Shown here in pieces: positions 1-7,578 of a stretch of DNA of 64,000 bases (its first letter is position 1; every line of letters starts with the position of its first letter). The notes under the pieces are model-generated. The model was not told where the DNA came from. It saw nothing but the letters and a program-made list of their open reading frames with translations, and did no database searches. Source of the DNA: Paraburkholderia sediminicola (GTDB lineage: Bacteria; Pseudomonadota; Gammaproteobacteria; Burkholderiales; Burkholderiaceae); assembly GCF_902859805.1 (NCBI RefSeq), contig NZ_CADIKC010000017.1:57597-121596 (forward strand), written 5' to 3'. Position numbers and translations under genes: made by a program.

Positions 1-1
1 G

Positions 2-466
2 GGCATCGTGATATCGAAGACGCCGCAAACGAAGAAGTACGAGCCGACGCACCTGCTGTCGCTGGACGTGGACGATCACATCGACCCGACCACGCGCGAG
101 TGGATCACCATGGACGAAGACGGGAACATGCAGTTCCCAGAGGTCTCGCAGCAGCGCGCCGAAGAACTGGGCGCCCGCTTCGAGGCGTGGCGGTTGCAGC
201 AGACCGTGAAGGCAGAACAGGACCGCTGGCTGCGCATCCTCGGCGCGCAGATCCGCGCCAACGCCGACGACCTCACGGAGTTGCTACCCGAGCACTTCGC
301 CTTCTTCCATACCTTCAACCAGATGGGTGGCTTGAAAGAAGCGCGACGGGTGTTCGGTGGCGGCGACGCAATCCAAGCTTTTCTCGACAGCCTGAACACT
401 GCGCTCTTCAACGAGCCTTTGCCCAAGGACGACGGCGGTGACGCGCCGCAGCCCACCGCACACTGA
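2..466 (+). CDS. hsdR: Type I restriction enzyme R subunit, C-terminal end (partial)
   Basis: The reading frame is open from base 2, so this is the 3' end of a gene that starts outside the window. The roughly 150 residues match the usual end of HsdR proteins: an acidic helical stretch, then a pattern of the F...GG...A...FGGG type followed by a short leucine/asparagine helix (around residues 108-140 of the visible part). HsdR is the ATP-dependent DNA translocase and endonuclease of the type I complex. The helicase and nuclease domains are not in view, so the call rests on this C-terminal pattern and on hsdM starting 25 bases downstream. An internal GTG at 8 could be mistaken for a start, but nothing supports a gene beginning there. 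Confidence 0.75.
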   Translation, partial: GIVISKTPQTKKYEPTHLLSLDVDDHIDPTTREWITMDEDGNMQFPEVSQQRAEELGARFEAWRLQQTVKAEQDRWLRILGAQIRANADDLTELLPEHFAFFHTFNQMGGLKEARRVFGGGDAIQAFLDSLNTALFNEPLPKDDGGDAPQPTAH

Positions 467-490
467 TCAAACATCGTTTTAAGGTAGGAC

Positions 491-2113
491 ATGCCTCTCA
501 CACCCAACATGCGTCGGTCGATCGACCAGATCCGCGATTACCTCTACGGCGGCGGTTATCCCGATCCTGTGTCGAACGCCGAACAACTGTCGTTCCTGTT
601 TTTCTTCTACCTCGTCGAAGGCATCGACAGCGACAACCAGATGAAGGCGCGGGTCATGAAACGCCCGTACCAGAGCCTATTCAGCGGAGACTGGAACGTC
701 AAGAACCCGCTGAACGCCGACAACGGTCAGACGGTCATCCCGCGTGACCGGTTCAAATGGTCGGTGTGGGCGAAAGCGATGTCGGGCGAGGCGCTGGTGC
801 GCTTTGTGCGGGATGAGGTTTTCGCGTTCTTCGCCGAGATGGGCGAGCGCAGCGCCACCAACTTCATGGATGTCGCGCGTCTCTCGATCGTCGATCCGAC
901 GGTGCTCACGCAGGTCGTGAACCTCGTTGACAACTTGCGCCTCGACGACGCGGACGCTGACACCAAGGGCGACCTCTTCGAACACGTTCTCCGGCAGATC
1001 CGGCAGGCCGGCGAACTTGGACAGTTCCGCACGCCGCGGCATGTCATTCGCATGATCACCGCGATCGTTGATCCGAAGATCGGCGAGACGGTCTACGATC
1101 CCGCCGCTGGCACGGCCGGCTTCCTCGTCGCCGCCTACAACCACATCCGGCTGGCGAACTCGTCCGAGAACACGATTCAGGATGTCGAACTCGACGGCAA
1201 GGTTCAACGTCGCGGTATGGGTGATCGCTTGTCCGCCGCGCAGAACTCCGCCTTGCAAACCGGCACGTTCTACGGCAACGACGTGGACCCCAAGATGGTC
1301 CGCCTGGCCACGATGAACCTGACGCTGCGCGGCCTCCCCAACGTGCGGGTTCTGCTTCGTAACGTGCTGACGACTTCCCTCGACGCGGCGAAGCGCGAAG
1401 AGCTTTCGTTGCCTGCGGACGGCTACCAAGTCATCCTGGCGAATCCTCCGTTCTCCGGACGCGTGGACAAAGACCGCGTTGTCGAGGACGTAAAGGTCGG
1501 AAACAGTACCGCGACGGAACTGCTGTTCCTCAAATACATGATCGACAGTCTGCGGACAGACGGCCGTTGCGGAGTCATCGTTCCGGAAGGCGTCCTCTCC
1601 GGTTCAACGTTGGCGCACCGCGAACTGCGGCGCCAACTGATCGAGAACAATCGCGTGGAGGCAGTGATCTCTCTTCCTGGCGGCGTGTTCCAACCGTATT
1701 CGGTCGTCAAAACTTCGGTGCTGATTTTCCGCAAAAGCGGTGCGACGCAAAACGTCCTTTTCTACCACGTCGATAACGACGGCTACAAGTTGGACGCCAA
1801 CCACGACCAGCCGATCGTGCATGATGACCTGCCCGACGCCGTCGACACGTATCGCGATCGCGCCACGCGACTGACGACGTGGAAAGAGCGCGAGGCGACG
1901 CAAGAGTGGACCGCAAAATGGTGGTTCGCCGATACCGCGGCGATCAAAGGTGCCGATTTCAACCTTTCCGCCAGTCGCTACCGTCCAGCGAGCCAGACAG
2001 CGGCCGAGCACCGCGATCCGCTGGAATTACTGGACGAACTGGCAGCGATCGAAACAGAGATCGTCGAAGAAGTGGCCGCACTGCGCGCAGCGTTGGGAGA
2101 GATGTCCCAGTGA
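491..2113 (+). CDS. hsdM: Type I DNA methyltransferase subunit M (HsdM)
   Basis: This 540-residue protein is the adenine-specific methyltransferase subunit of a type I restriction-modification complex; it acts with HsdS in modification and with HsdR in restriction. The N-terminal HsdM helical domain covers about residues 1-150. The SAM-binding motif I (YDPAAGTAGFL) is at about 202-212, preceded by the family segment GQFRTPRHVI, and the catalytic motif IV NPPF is at 318-321. The length is normal for HsdM. The start ATG at 491 lies just after the hsdR stop with an AAGGTAGG-like ribosome site. The stop overlaps the GTG start of hsdS by four bases, so the two are translationally coupled. Confidence 0.95.
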   Translation: MPLTPNMRRSIDQIRDYLYGGGYPDPVSNAEQLSFLFFFYLVEGIDSDNQMKARVMKRPYQSLFSGDWNVKNPLNADNGQTVIPRDRFKWSVWAKAMSGEALVRFVRDEVFAFFAEMGERSATNFMDVARLSIVDPTVLTQVVNLVDNLRLDDADADTKGDLFEHVLRQIRQAGELGQFRTPRHVIRMITAIVDPKIGETVYDPAAGTAGFLVAAYNHIRLANSSENTIQDVELDGKVQRRGMGDRLSAAQNSALQTGTFYGNDVDPKMVRLATMNLTLRGLPNVRVLLRNVLTTSLDAAKREELSLPADGYQVILANPPFSGRVDKDRVVEDVKVGNSTATELLFLKYMIDSLRTDGRCGVIVPEGVLSGSTLAHRELRRQLIENNRVEAVISLPGGVFQPYSVVKTSVLIFRKSGATQNVLFYHVDNDGYKLDANHDQPIVHDDLPDAVDTYRDRATRLTTWKEREATQEWTAKWWFADTAAIKGADFNLSASRYRPASQTAAEHRDPLELLDELAAIETEIVEEVAALRAALGEMSQ

Positions 2114-3282
2114 GCGAGCAAATGAAGTTGCGCGACCTAGTGACGGTCGCCACGGGTACGATCAACCCGACGAAAGAGCCGGAGCGGCGCTTCACCTACG
2201 TGGACGTCGCCTCGGTCGATAACATCGCAAAGGTCATCCGAGACCCCAAGATCATCGCCGGCAGCGAGGCGCCGACTCGCGCTCGCAAGGCGATCCGCGC
2301 TGGCGATGTTCTCGTCTCGACAGTACGCCCGAACCTGAACGCGGTCGCTATGGTTCCCGACAACCTCGACGGCGAAGTTGCGAGCACGGGCTTCTGCGTG
2401 CTACGAGCAAAGGAAGACGTCTCGTCCCGATACCTCCTTTTCTTCACACGCTCGCAGCGCTTCATCATAGGCCTGCAGGCGCTGGTCGCGGGTGCGCTCT
2501 ACCCGGCTGTGACCGACGGACAGGTGCTCGATCAGGAGCTACCGCAGCGAAGCGCGCCGGAACAGAACCAGATCGTTGAGCTTCTGTCGCGGGCCGAAAG
2601 CATCGTGCGCTTGCGCATCGAGGCGCAACGCCGGGTTGCTGATCTGCTGCCAGCCACCTTTGCCAAGATGTTCGGCGATCCGGCAACCAACCCGATGGAC
2701 TGGCCAATGACGACCATCGGCGAACTGCTCAGCAACGCGGACTACGGAAGCAGTGCAAAGGCGCACACCGATCCCGTCGGCTTGCCGATGATCCGCATGG
2801 GCAACGTCACGTACGAAGGTGCTCTGGATCTCAGCGATCTGAAGTACGTCGAGTTGGGGCCGGAAGACGTTGAACGGTTCGGGCTGCTGGAAGGTGACAT
2901 TCTCTTCAACCGGACCAACAGCAAGGAGCTTGTCGGCAAGACGGGCCTTTGGGACGGCATGACCGAAGCGATCGTTGCTTCGTATTTCATCCGCCTTCGG
3001 GTGAACAGGTTGATTGCCTATCCGACCTACCTGTGGGCGTTCCTGAACTCGCCGCACATGAAGCGTGTGCTGTTCGCGACGGCGCGTGGTGCCGTCGGAC
3101 AGTCGAACATCAACAGCAAAGAGTTGAAGGCGTTTCCGATCCCGCGTCCGCCCATCGACCTGCAGGAGAAGTTCGACGAGCACTGCAAAGCCCTGACCGA
3201 CCTGGCGGCTCAGCAGCGCACGGCGCTCGAAAAAGCCGAGGCCACCTTTCAAGCATTGTTGGCGCGCGCCTTCCCAAGCTGA
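2110..3282 (+). CDS. hsdS: Type I restriction specificity subunit S (HsdS)
   Basis: The specificity subunit sets the bipartite DNA target of the HsdM/HsdR complex. I chose the GTG at 2110 because it overlaps the hsdM stop (GTGA); an in-frame ATG at 2122 is the alternative. The 390 residues have the two-half HsdS layout: a first target-recognition domain (about 1-150), a conserved helical spacer (APEQNQIVELLSRAES region, about 155-190), a second recognition domain starting near the MFGDPATNP segment, and a closing coiled coil after FPIPRPP. The two-domain architecture is complete, so the system looks functional. The frame stays open upstream to 1879, but that part overlaps hsdM and is not coding. 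Confidence 0.93.
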   Translation: MSEQMKLRDLVTVATGTINPTKEPERRFTYVDVASVDNIAKVIRDPKIIAGSEAPTRARKAIRAGDVLVSTVRPNLNAVAMVPDNLDGEVASTGFCVLRAKEDVSSRYLLFFTRSQRFIIGLQALVAGALYPAVTDGQVLDQELPQRSAPEQNQIVELLSRAESIVRLRIEAQRRVADLLPATFAKMFGDPATNPMDWPMTTIGELLSNADYGSSAKAHTDPVGLPMIRMGNVTYEGALDLSDLKYVELGPEDVERFGLLEGDILFNRTNSKELVGKTGLWDGMTEAIVASYFIRLRVNRLIAYPTYLWAFLNSPHMKRVLFATARGAVGQSNINSKELKAFPIPRPPIDLQEKFDEHCKALTDLAAQQRTALEKAEATFQALLARAFPS

Positions 3283-3394
3283 GTATGGCATGATCGCCAC
3301 CAACTTCTACGCTGGGCTGACCGGCTTGAAGTTGCCGCCCAGCCAGCGCGGCCAGTTTCATGCATGCAGAGCAATTCGATGTTAGCAGCAGACG

Positions 3395-3419
3395 AAAAAA
3401 ATCCCCGCCGAAGCGGGGA
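3395..3419 (-). terminator. Rho-independent terminator (minus strand)
   Basis: A perfect 7-bp GC-rich stem (TCCCCGC/GCGGGGA, 3402-3419) with a CGAA loop is followed on the minus strand by seven T residues (3395-3401). It begins 15 bases after the stop codon of the 27-codon minus-strand ORF and fits it as that gene's own terminator. Because the hairpin is symmetric it may also slow plus-strand readthrough from hsdS, but the T tract lies only on the minus-strand side. Confidence 0.8.
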
Positions 3420-3433
3420 CGTGAATCAACGGT

Positions 3434-3517
3434 TTAGTTGGTTTTCTTGAAAAGAGACCAAAGCTCAACCGCTATCCCTACGAGATGGATAACCATCTCC
3501 AGAATTGCGAGAGTCAT
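3434..3517 (-). CDS. 27-residue hydrophobic peptide (candidate small membrane toxin)
   Basis: A short ORF runs from the ATG at 3517 to the TAA at 3434. It encodes 27 residues: M-T-L-A-I-L-E-M-V, a hydrophobic helix of Ile/Leu/Val/Gly/Ala with one Trp, and a basic end (LFKKTN). A GAGG ribosome site lies about 10 bases upstream, and a strong terminator follows 15 bases after the stop, so the transcript would be a very short mRNA of its own. Size, a single amphipathic helix and a Lys-rich C-terminus match the general build of type I toxin peptides (TisB, Ldr, Ibs, holin-like toxins). I recognise no sequence family and no antisense RNA gene is evident. It sits between a restriction system and an unknown operon. 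Confidence 0.45.
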   Translation of the reverse strand: MTLAILEMVIHLVGIAVELWSLFKKTN

Positions 3518-3712
3518 TTTTCTTAACCTCGTCGTGACGCGGGCCATCATGCGAGCTACGTTTTTCCCATCAAGTTACTCAGGGCGTGCATGCCGTATCT
3601 GTCCCACGGTGAGCCGACATGGTAGTCCAGCCGAACGATGCTGTCGATTTAAGGTGACCAGTCTTGGCGCACAACGGCATAGCGAGTCGGCAGCCTGCAA
3701 TTACAAGACGAA

Positions 3713-4426
3713 TCACCACTCCTCTTTCGATGTCTCTTGATAATGCTTGGTGAGCAGATCAAGAACAAACTGCGATGCCGTCTCCGTGTATGCTGCATCG
3801 ACGGAGATTAAGCCCGTCCGGGTTAGTTCGACGGCATGAGCCAATGAGCCGAATGGCCGGTCGACGCGAATCTTATCGACTGTTACGTCATTGCTGGGGA
3901 AGAAGCGTTTCAGGTCAGCCGCAGCGTTTTTGGTCGAGACGACGTCAACCTTAGCCACCGAGTCCTCAGTCAACTTTAATTGAGACGCTTTGATACGCGT
4001 CAAGCGCGCCGTGATTGACGACCTCCGTAACACAGCGAAAACATCCAACACCGGAATATCAACCTCGGACACCGTGACGCCCGGTGCAGTGTTGGCGAGA
4101 GCGGCGACCAAGGTGCGAAGGGAACGCGGTGGCGAATTCACTTCCATAAAGTATCGAGTGGTATCTCCTGCGGAGAATACATACAGCTGAAACTGGATTG
4201 ATGAGTATCTCGTGGTCTCGACACTAGTGCTTACTCCATACGGATCAGTGATCACCTCTACGGAAGCGATTTTCTCGATAAACCTTAAGCCAACCTTCTT
4301 CCCATCACGAAAAGAAAGATCGAAACCGTACCCAACCCGCTCGTTGAACTGGGCAAGTCTCACCAAATCCACTATTTTTTTGTGGGTGCATTCGATTTCT
4401 ATTTTGAGCCACTTTGCTTTGTTCAT
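3713..4426 (-). CDS. Unknown protein, third gene of AT-rich defence-like operon
   Basis: This 237-residue protein is one I do not recognise. I chose the ATG at 4426 because AAGGGG lies five bases upstream; an upstream in-frame GTG at 4432 has no such site. The sequence is soluble, mixed alpha/beta, with no signal peptide, membrane segment or clear catalytic motif. It has a beta-rich first half (VEVITDPYGV region) and a helical end. The gene begins nine bases after the stop of the preceding gene (4436), so it is the last member of a tightly packed operon. Base composition is clearly more AT-rich than the flanking hsd and relA-like genes, which suggests recent acquisition with its partners. Confidence 0.8.
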   Translation of the reverse strand: MNKAKWLKIEIECTHKKIVDLVRLAQFNERVGYGFDLSFRDGKKVGLRFIEKIASVEVITDPYGVSTSVETTRYSSIQFQLYVFSAGDTTRYFMEVNSPPRSLRTLVAALANTAPGVTVSEVDIPVLDVFAVLRRSSITARLTRIKASQLKLTEDSVAKVDVVSTKNAAADLKRFFPSNDVTVDKIRVDRPFGSLAHAVELTRTGLISVDAAYTETASQFVLDLLTKHYQETSKEEW

Positions 4427-4435
4427 TGCCACCCC

Positions 4436-5494
4436 TTAAAGGCCAGCCAACGTAGTGCGAGCGGCAGCTTCAACGACTTTGCCCAAGCGATATTGTTCGT
4501 CGTTTGTAAGCCCGCTTCTGGTTGACGCAAACTCCATCCCATCCACGTGTCTATAAAAGCCTCTTGGCAAATAAACAAATCCGGTACAGTCGTCGGGCGA
4601 AGAGAATTGCGCTTCAAATTCATAGAGATCGGAATCGAACGAAGGACTTCTTCCAGTCCATACCATTCGACTAATGTAAAACCCCTTTTTCGCCAGAAGC
4701 TGAAGCTCTTTAGACTGAAGTACCCCTTGGCCCTTTAGCGATGCCTTCGATATATGAATGCCTGTCTGGACAGGCTCAGCCTCATCGTCGTCATCATCAC
4801 CGGAGCTTGGATCGGGCTTTGATACATAGACGTCCGTCACGTCGTGCAAATTATAGCCAACCATCGCTTTCGCGAGATTAATAAAGAAATCAGATTTTTG
4901 CTTCGCGGAAAATGTGGGTGGCAGCTGGATATCGGTGAACTCAAGCGATTCGCCGCTCTTTTCACTAGCGATCGAAGCAAGCTTACCGATCCATTCATGC
5001 ACATCGTCGTTGTGCGGTCCATGAATGACAAGGTCACTTCCTTCTCGTTGTACCGAAATAACAGCCGTACGGCTCACGACTTGCCGAAACTCGCTTTTGT
5101 TGAATTGAAGTTTTTGATATTTAATCTCTATATCCAGGCGATTGCCCTGTGTCGCGTAGACTTTCACAACAGCACCGTCCTTTTCCAAATCTGCCTTCAA
5201 TTCATGCGCACTATTCTCGAAAGTTGAAATACTCACCTGCGACTCAATTCTGGTACTTGCAAGCTTTTCGTGATGGACGGAGCTTCCGAAAATCCTGGCC
5301 AGGCGCTGATAGTCGTTAAAATCGTGCGTCAAACGTGAGAAGTGGAATGCAAGGCTTTTTCGACTGGAATCTTTGGAGATCAATACCCCTCTCGTTAGAA
5401 ACAGATCACGGAGGTCCGCGTTGGTGACGGTTTTTTGGCTAAGCGCGTCATTGATTGATTTGTCGCTTGCGCTGAATATTGTACCGTTTCGCAT
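4436..5494 (-). CDS. Unknown protein, second gene of AT-rich defence-like operon
   Basis: A 352-residue protein of unknown family. The ATG at 5494 overlaps the TAA of the first gene (TAATG) and has GGGAGAG just upstream, so translation is coupled; the frame also opens at a GTG at 5506. The protein has no signal peptide or membrane helix. A run of acidic residues (GDDDDDDEAEP) near residue 240 separates an N-terminal part of about 230 residues from a C-terminal part containing paired aromatic/Phe-Tyr motifs (FVYLPRGFYRHVDG near 310). The acid linker suggests two domains. The DNA is AT-rich like its neighbours. No function can be assigned from sequence; the context suggests a partner of the putative nuclease encoded by the first gene. 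Confidence 0.8.
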   Translation of the reverse strand: MRNGTIFSASDKSINDALSQKTVTNADLRDLFLTRGVLISKDSSRKSLAFHFSRLTHDFNDYQRLARIFGSSVHHEKLASTRIESQVSISTFENSAHELKADLEKDGAVVKVYATQGNRLDIEIKYQKLQFNKSEFRQVVSRTAVISVQREGSDLVIHGPHNDDVHEWIGKLASIASEKSGESLEFTDIQLPPTFSAKQKSDFFINLAKAMVGYNLHDVTDVYVSKPDPSSGDDDDDEAEPVQTGIHISKASLKGQGVLQSKELQLLAKKGFYISRMVWTGRSPSFDSDLYEFEAQFSSPDDCTGFVYLPRGFYRHVDGMEFASTRSGLTNDEQYRLGKVVEAAARTTLAGL

Positions 5495-6570
5495 TATCTC
5501 TCCCACCCAATATTTGTTTTCGAGAACGAGTATCTATAGATTTCAATTAGTTCGATTTCTATTGATTCCAGTCTGTTGAGTTTGATTTTATCAAAGCCCC
5601 ATTCCTGCGCGTAGAGCGCAACTGCCCGCTTAAAATTGCTCTTGGGATCAGTGGCAGGCGCGTGATGCGCGACTCTCACCCTGATTTTGTGATGGCCATC
5701 TAAAATCTGATATCCGGATAATACATCCAGGAAATACGCAAATTCTTCCGCCGATTCTCCGGGGCGATTATAGTATATGACATATCCCTCAGGATATCGG
5801 ATTTCTATTTCACCCGATTCTTCATTGAGCTTCTTGATTTGATCGTGTCTGATAATGAGATATGGTCCAGCCATCATCTCTGCAGTAGCCGGTCGCTCAT
5901 ACACAGCACCACTCGCTTTATGTAGCCTCAGATCCGGATAGTAAAACTCATAATTTTTCTCAGGAAACGTACCAGCTGTGTGTAATCTGTGCGCATCGGT
6001 GACGACCGTCGTCAAATAGCTAATGAGAGTCGGTTCGAATACGTGAATTACTTGCCCGTCCGCAATGGGCAAAGTTTCCAGTTTAACCGACGTCTTTTCC
6101 TTTGCTCCTTGACGCTTTACAGGTGTTGATAGAACGTCGTAAAACTTTTTATCGTACTCGGCGTCATGGTTATAAACAAATAACATCCCACGGACTTCGT
6201 AAGGGATATCTCCCATGAGATGATATCGGCCTTGCCACTCCTCGGAAACACGCGCACAATCAATTGTTAAGGCAAGCGATTTTAGAGCCGCATACATCCG
6301 ATTTGCATCAATGCTATTGCTGGCGTAACTCTTAAGATCCGTATTGAAATAAATTATCTTGTTTAAATACGGATCGACATAGTGAAACACTGCATCGACG
6401 GGATGCGTGTGACTATCCTTCCCCGGGGCGTGGGTGGCAGTTTTGACGCAATCGAAATTTAAGTCGGGAAGTGGAATTCGACGCCAGCGAAACCACTCGA
6501 ATAGCTCATTGGATACGTGCACCGCCATCTTGGCGATGGAACTGGTCTCTCCGGCCAAAGCTCTCTCCAT
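5494..6570 (-). CDS. Putative PD-(D/E)XK-like nuclease, first gene of AT-rich operon
   Basis: A 358-residue protein I cannot assign to a family with certainty. Its N-terminal third has a pattern compatible with a PD-(D/E)XK nuclease core: Glu at 8 and 22 in the first helices, P57-V-D59, then D78-L-K80 after a hydrophobic strand (IIYFNTDLKSY). That is the usual Asp ... (Asp/Glu)-X-Lys spacing. The rest is mixed alpha/beta and ends in a basic segment. Translation appears to start at the ATG at 6570 with only a weak ribosome site. I have an unverified recollection that GAPS4-type antiphage proteins have a similar N-terminus; treat that only as a search lead. The DNA is AT-rich (some lines about 35-48% GC) beside genes of about 60%. 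Confidence 0.75.
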   Translation of the reverse strand: MERALAGETSSIAKMAVHVSNELFEWFRWRRIPLPDLNFDCVKTATHAPGKDSHTHPVDAVFHYVDPYLNKIIYFNTDLKSYASNSIDANRMYAALKSLALTIDCARVSEEWQGRYHLMGDIPYEVRGMLFVYNHDAEYDKKFYDVLSTPVKRQGAKEKTSVKLETLPIADGQVIHVFEPTLISYLTTVVTDAHRLHTAGTFPEKNYEFYYPDLRLHKASGAVYERPATAEMMAGPYLIIRHDQIKKLNEESGEIEIRYPEGYVIYYNRPGESAEEFAYFLDVLSGYQILDGHHKIRVRVAHHAPATDPKSNFKRAVALYAQEWGFDKIKLNRLESIEIELIEIYRYSFSKTNIGWER

Positions 6571-6775
6571 TTAGAATTTTTGATTCGAAGCGATTTTAGC
6601 CGAAATGTTGCAGAGCTCGCCTCCCTGTCCTATATGTCGCGCTACGAACAGTTCCATGAGCTCTATCGCTATGGGAAACGCAAAACACTTCGTAGCCTGT
6701 CTGGCAGATTTCGGGTTTGAACCGACCTTTCGAATGACGGCACTGCGGGATGAGCAAGTGGCCGCAACTGGCCGA

Positions 6776-6911
6776 GGCTGTGTCAAAACGGAAAATCGCA
6801 AGGTTTTGAAGGGTCGCTTTACCATTGCCGACACTCGCCAAAGCCGTTGTAGGCCTTTCTCGCAAGCCCGTTTGGACAGCGTTCGAATGAAGCGCACGTT
6901 TTGACACGGTC
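6776..6911. mobile_element. Putative MITE or IS remnant with 15-bp terminal inverted repeats
   Basis: GGCTGTGTCAAAACG (6776-6790) and CGTTTTGACACGGTC (6897-6911) are inverted copies matching at 12 of 15 positions, bounding 136 bases without a complete transposase. The end sequence resembles tips of IS elements found in Burkholderiaceae, which is recollection and not a database match. The interior has no plausible long frame, so a non-autonomous element or an internally deleted IS is the best reading. Confidence 0.4.
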
Positions 6912-7106
6912 TGGACCGCTCAGTGCCTCATGCAAACAGCATGGACGGCTACATCCTCCGCGGTCGCGATCGAAAGCGCGCGACCGGTTTCGGCCATTCG
7001 ACCCGGCGGCAAGCCGACCTCGGAAGCTAGAGGGCCAATTTTTCGTACAGTGACCCCTACGTGCGCACGCTACTGATACATGGAGCACGTTCAGTAATGC
7101 GCCATG

Positions 7107-7241
7107 TCAAGACGCCGACGTCCTGGCAGAAGGACATCCTGGAGCGACGACCAGCGAATGTTGTGACGGTAGCTCCTGGTCATCCTCCTCGTTCGCTCGC
7201 AATCCCTCGTTTTCATCCTCATCCTCGTTGTCGGGCAACAT
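7107..7241 (-). CDS. Small acidic protein of 44 residues
   Basis: From the ATG at 7241 the ORF encodes 44 residues beginning MLPDNEDEDENEG, with 13 Asp/Glu residues in the first 24. A strong ribosome site (GAAAGGGAG) lies eight bases upstream, which is the main reason to believe it. The C-terminal half (LPSQHSLVVAPGCP) is not acidic. The frame also opens further upstream to 7298, but without a ribosome site. Short highly acidic proteins can be DNA mimics that block restriction or other DNA-binding proteins; this is only a suggestion from composition and from a location 4 kb from a type I restriction system. It could also be a chance ORF in decayed DNA. Confidence 0.35.
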   Translation of the reverse strand: MLPDNEDEDENEGLRANEEDDQELPSQHSLVVAPGCPSARTSAS

Positions 7242-7578
7242 TTTGTTCTCCCTTTCAAAGGGACGACATAGCAGGAAGGCTCGCTGATGATGGCGCAAAA
7301 GAGCCGCTCGGTACGCCTTAGATGCATTTTAGCCCCGAGAAACCACCGGCGGCTGCTAGCCTCGTGCGTCGAAGTCCGACCACCCGACCGGGCGACGGCG
7401 GCCAAGACCCCATCTACGCTAAAAAGCCGCCGATAACTGCGCGGGCAGACTTGGCAACCTTGTCGGACATTCTCACGCGGTATCCGGCCGCGCGATCATC
7501 GGCTGTGACCACGAGAACTGGTGACAGAATTAATATGGCCTACGCTTGAAGAGAATCGGCTGCGGGTCTCAGTACTGA

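Larger units (their letters stand above)
6571..7578. other. 1-kb stretch of mostly decayed sequence
   Basis: No convincing gene of normal size occupies this kilobase between the AT-rich operon and the relA/spoT-like gene. It contains a 136-bp unit bounded by inverted repeats (6776-6911), one small minus-strand ORF with a good ribosome site (7107-7241), and otherwise frames that are broken or have atypical composition. It looks like scar tissue from repeated insertion and loss. The promoter of the minus-strand operon that starts at 6570 should lie in the first 100 bases. Confidence 0.6.

Noticed and set aside
677..1429. Long minus-strand frame inside hsdM
   Set aside because: It mirrors the coding frame of hsdM, has Arg/His/Val-rich low-quality residues and no ribosome site.
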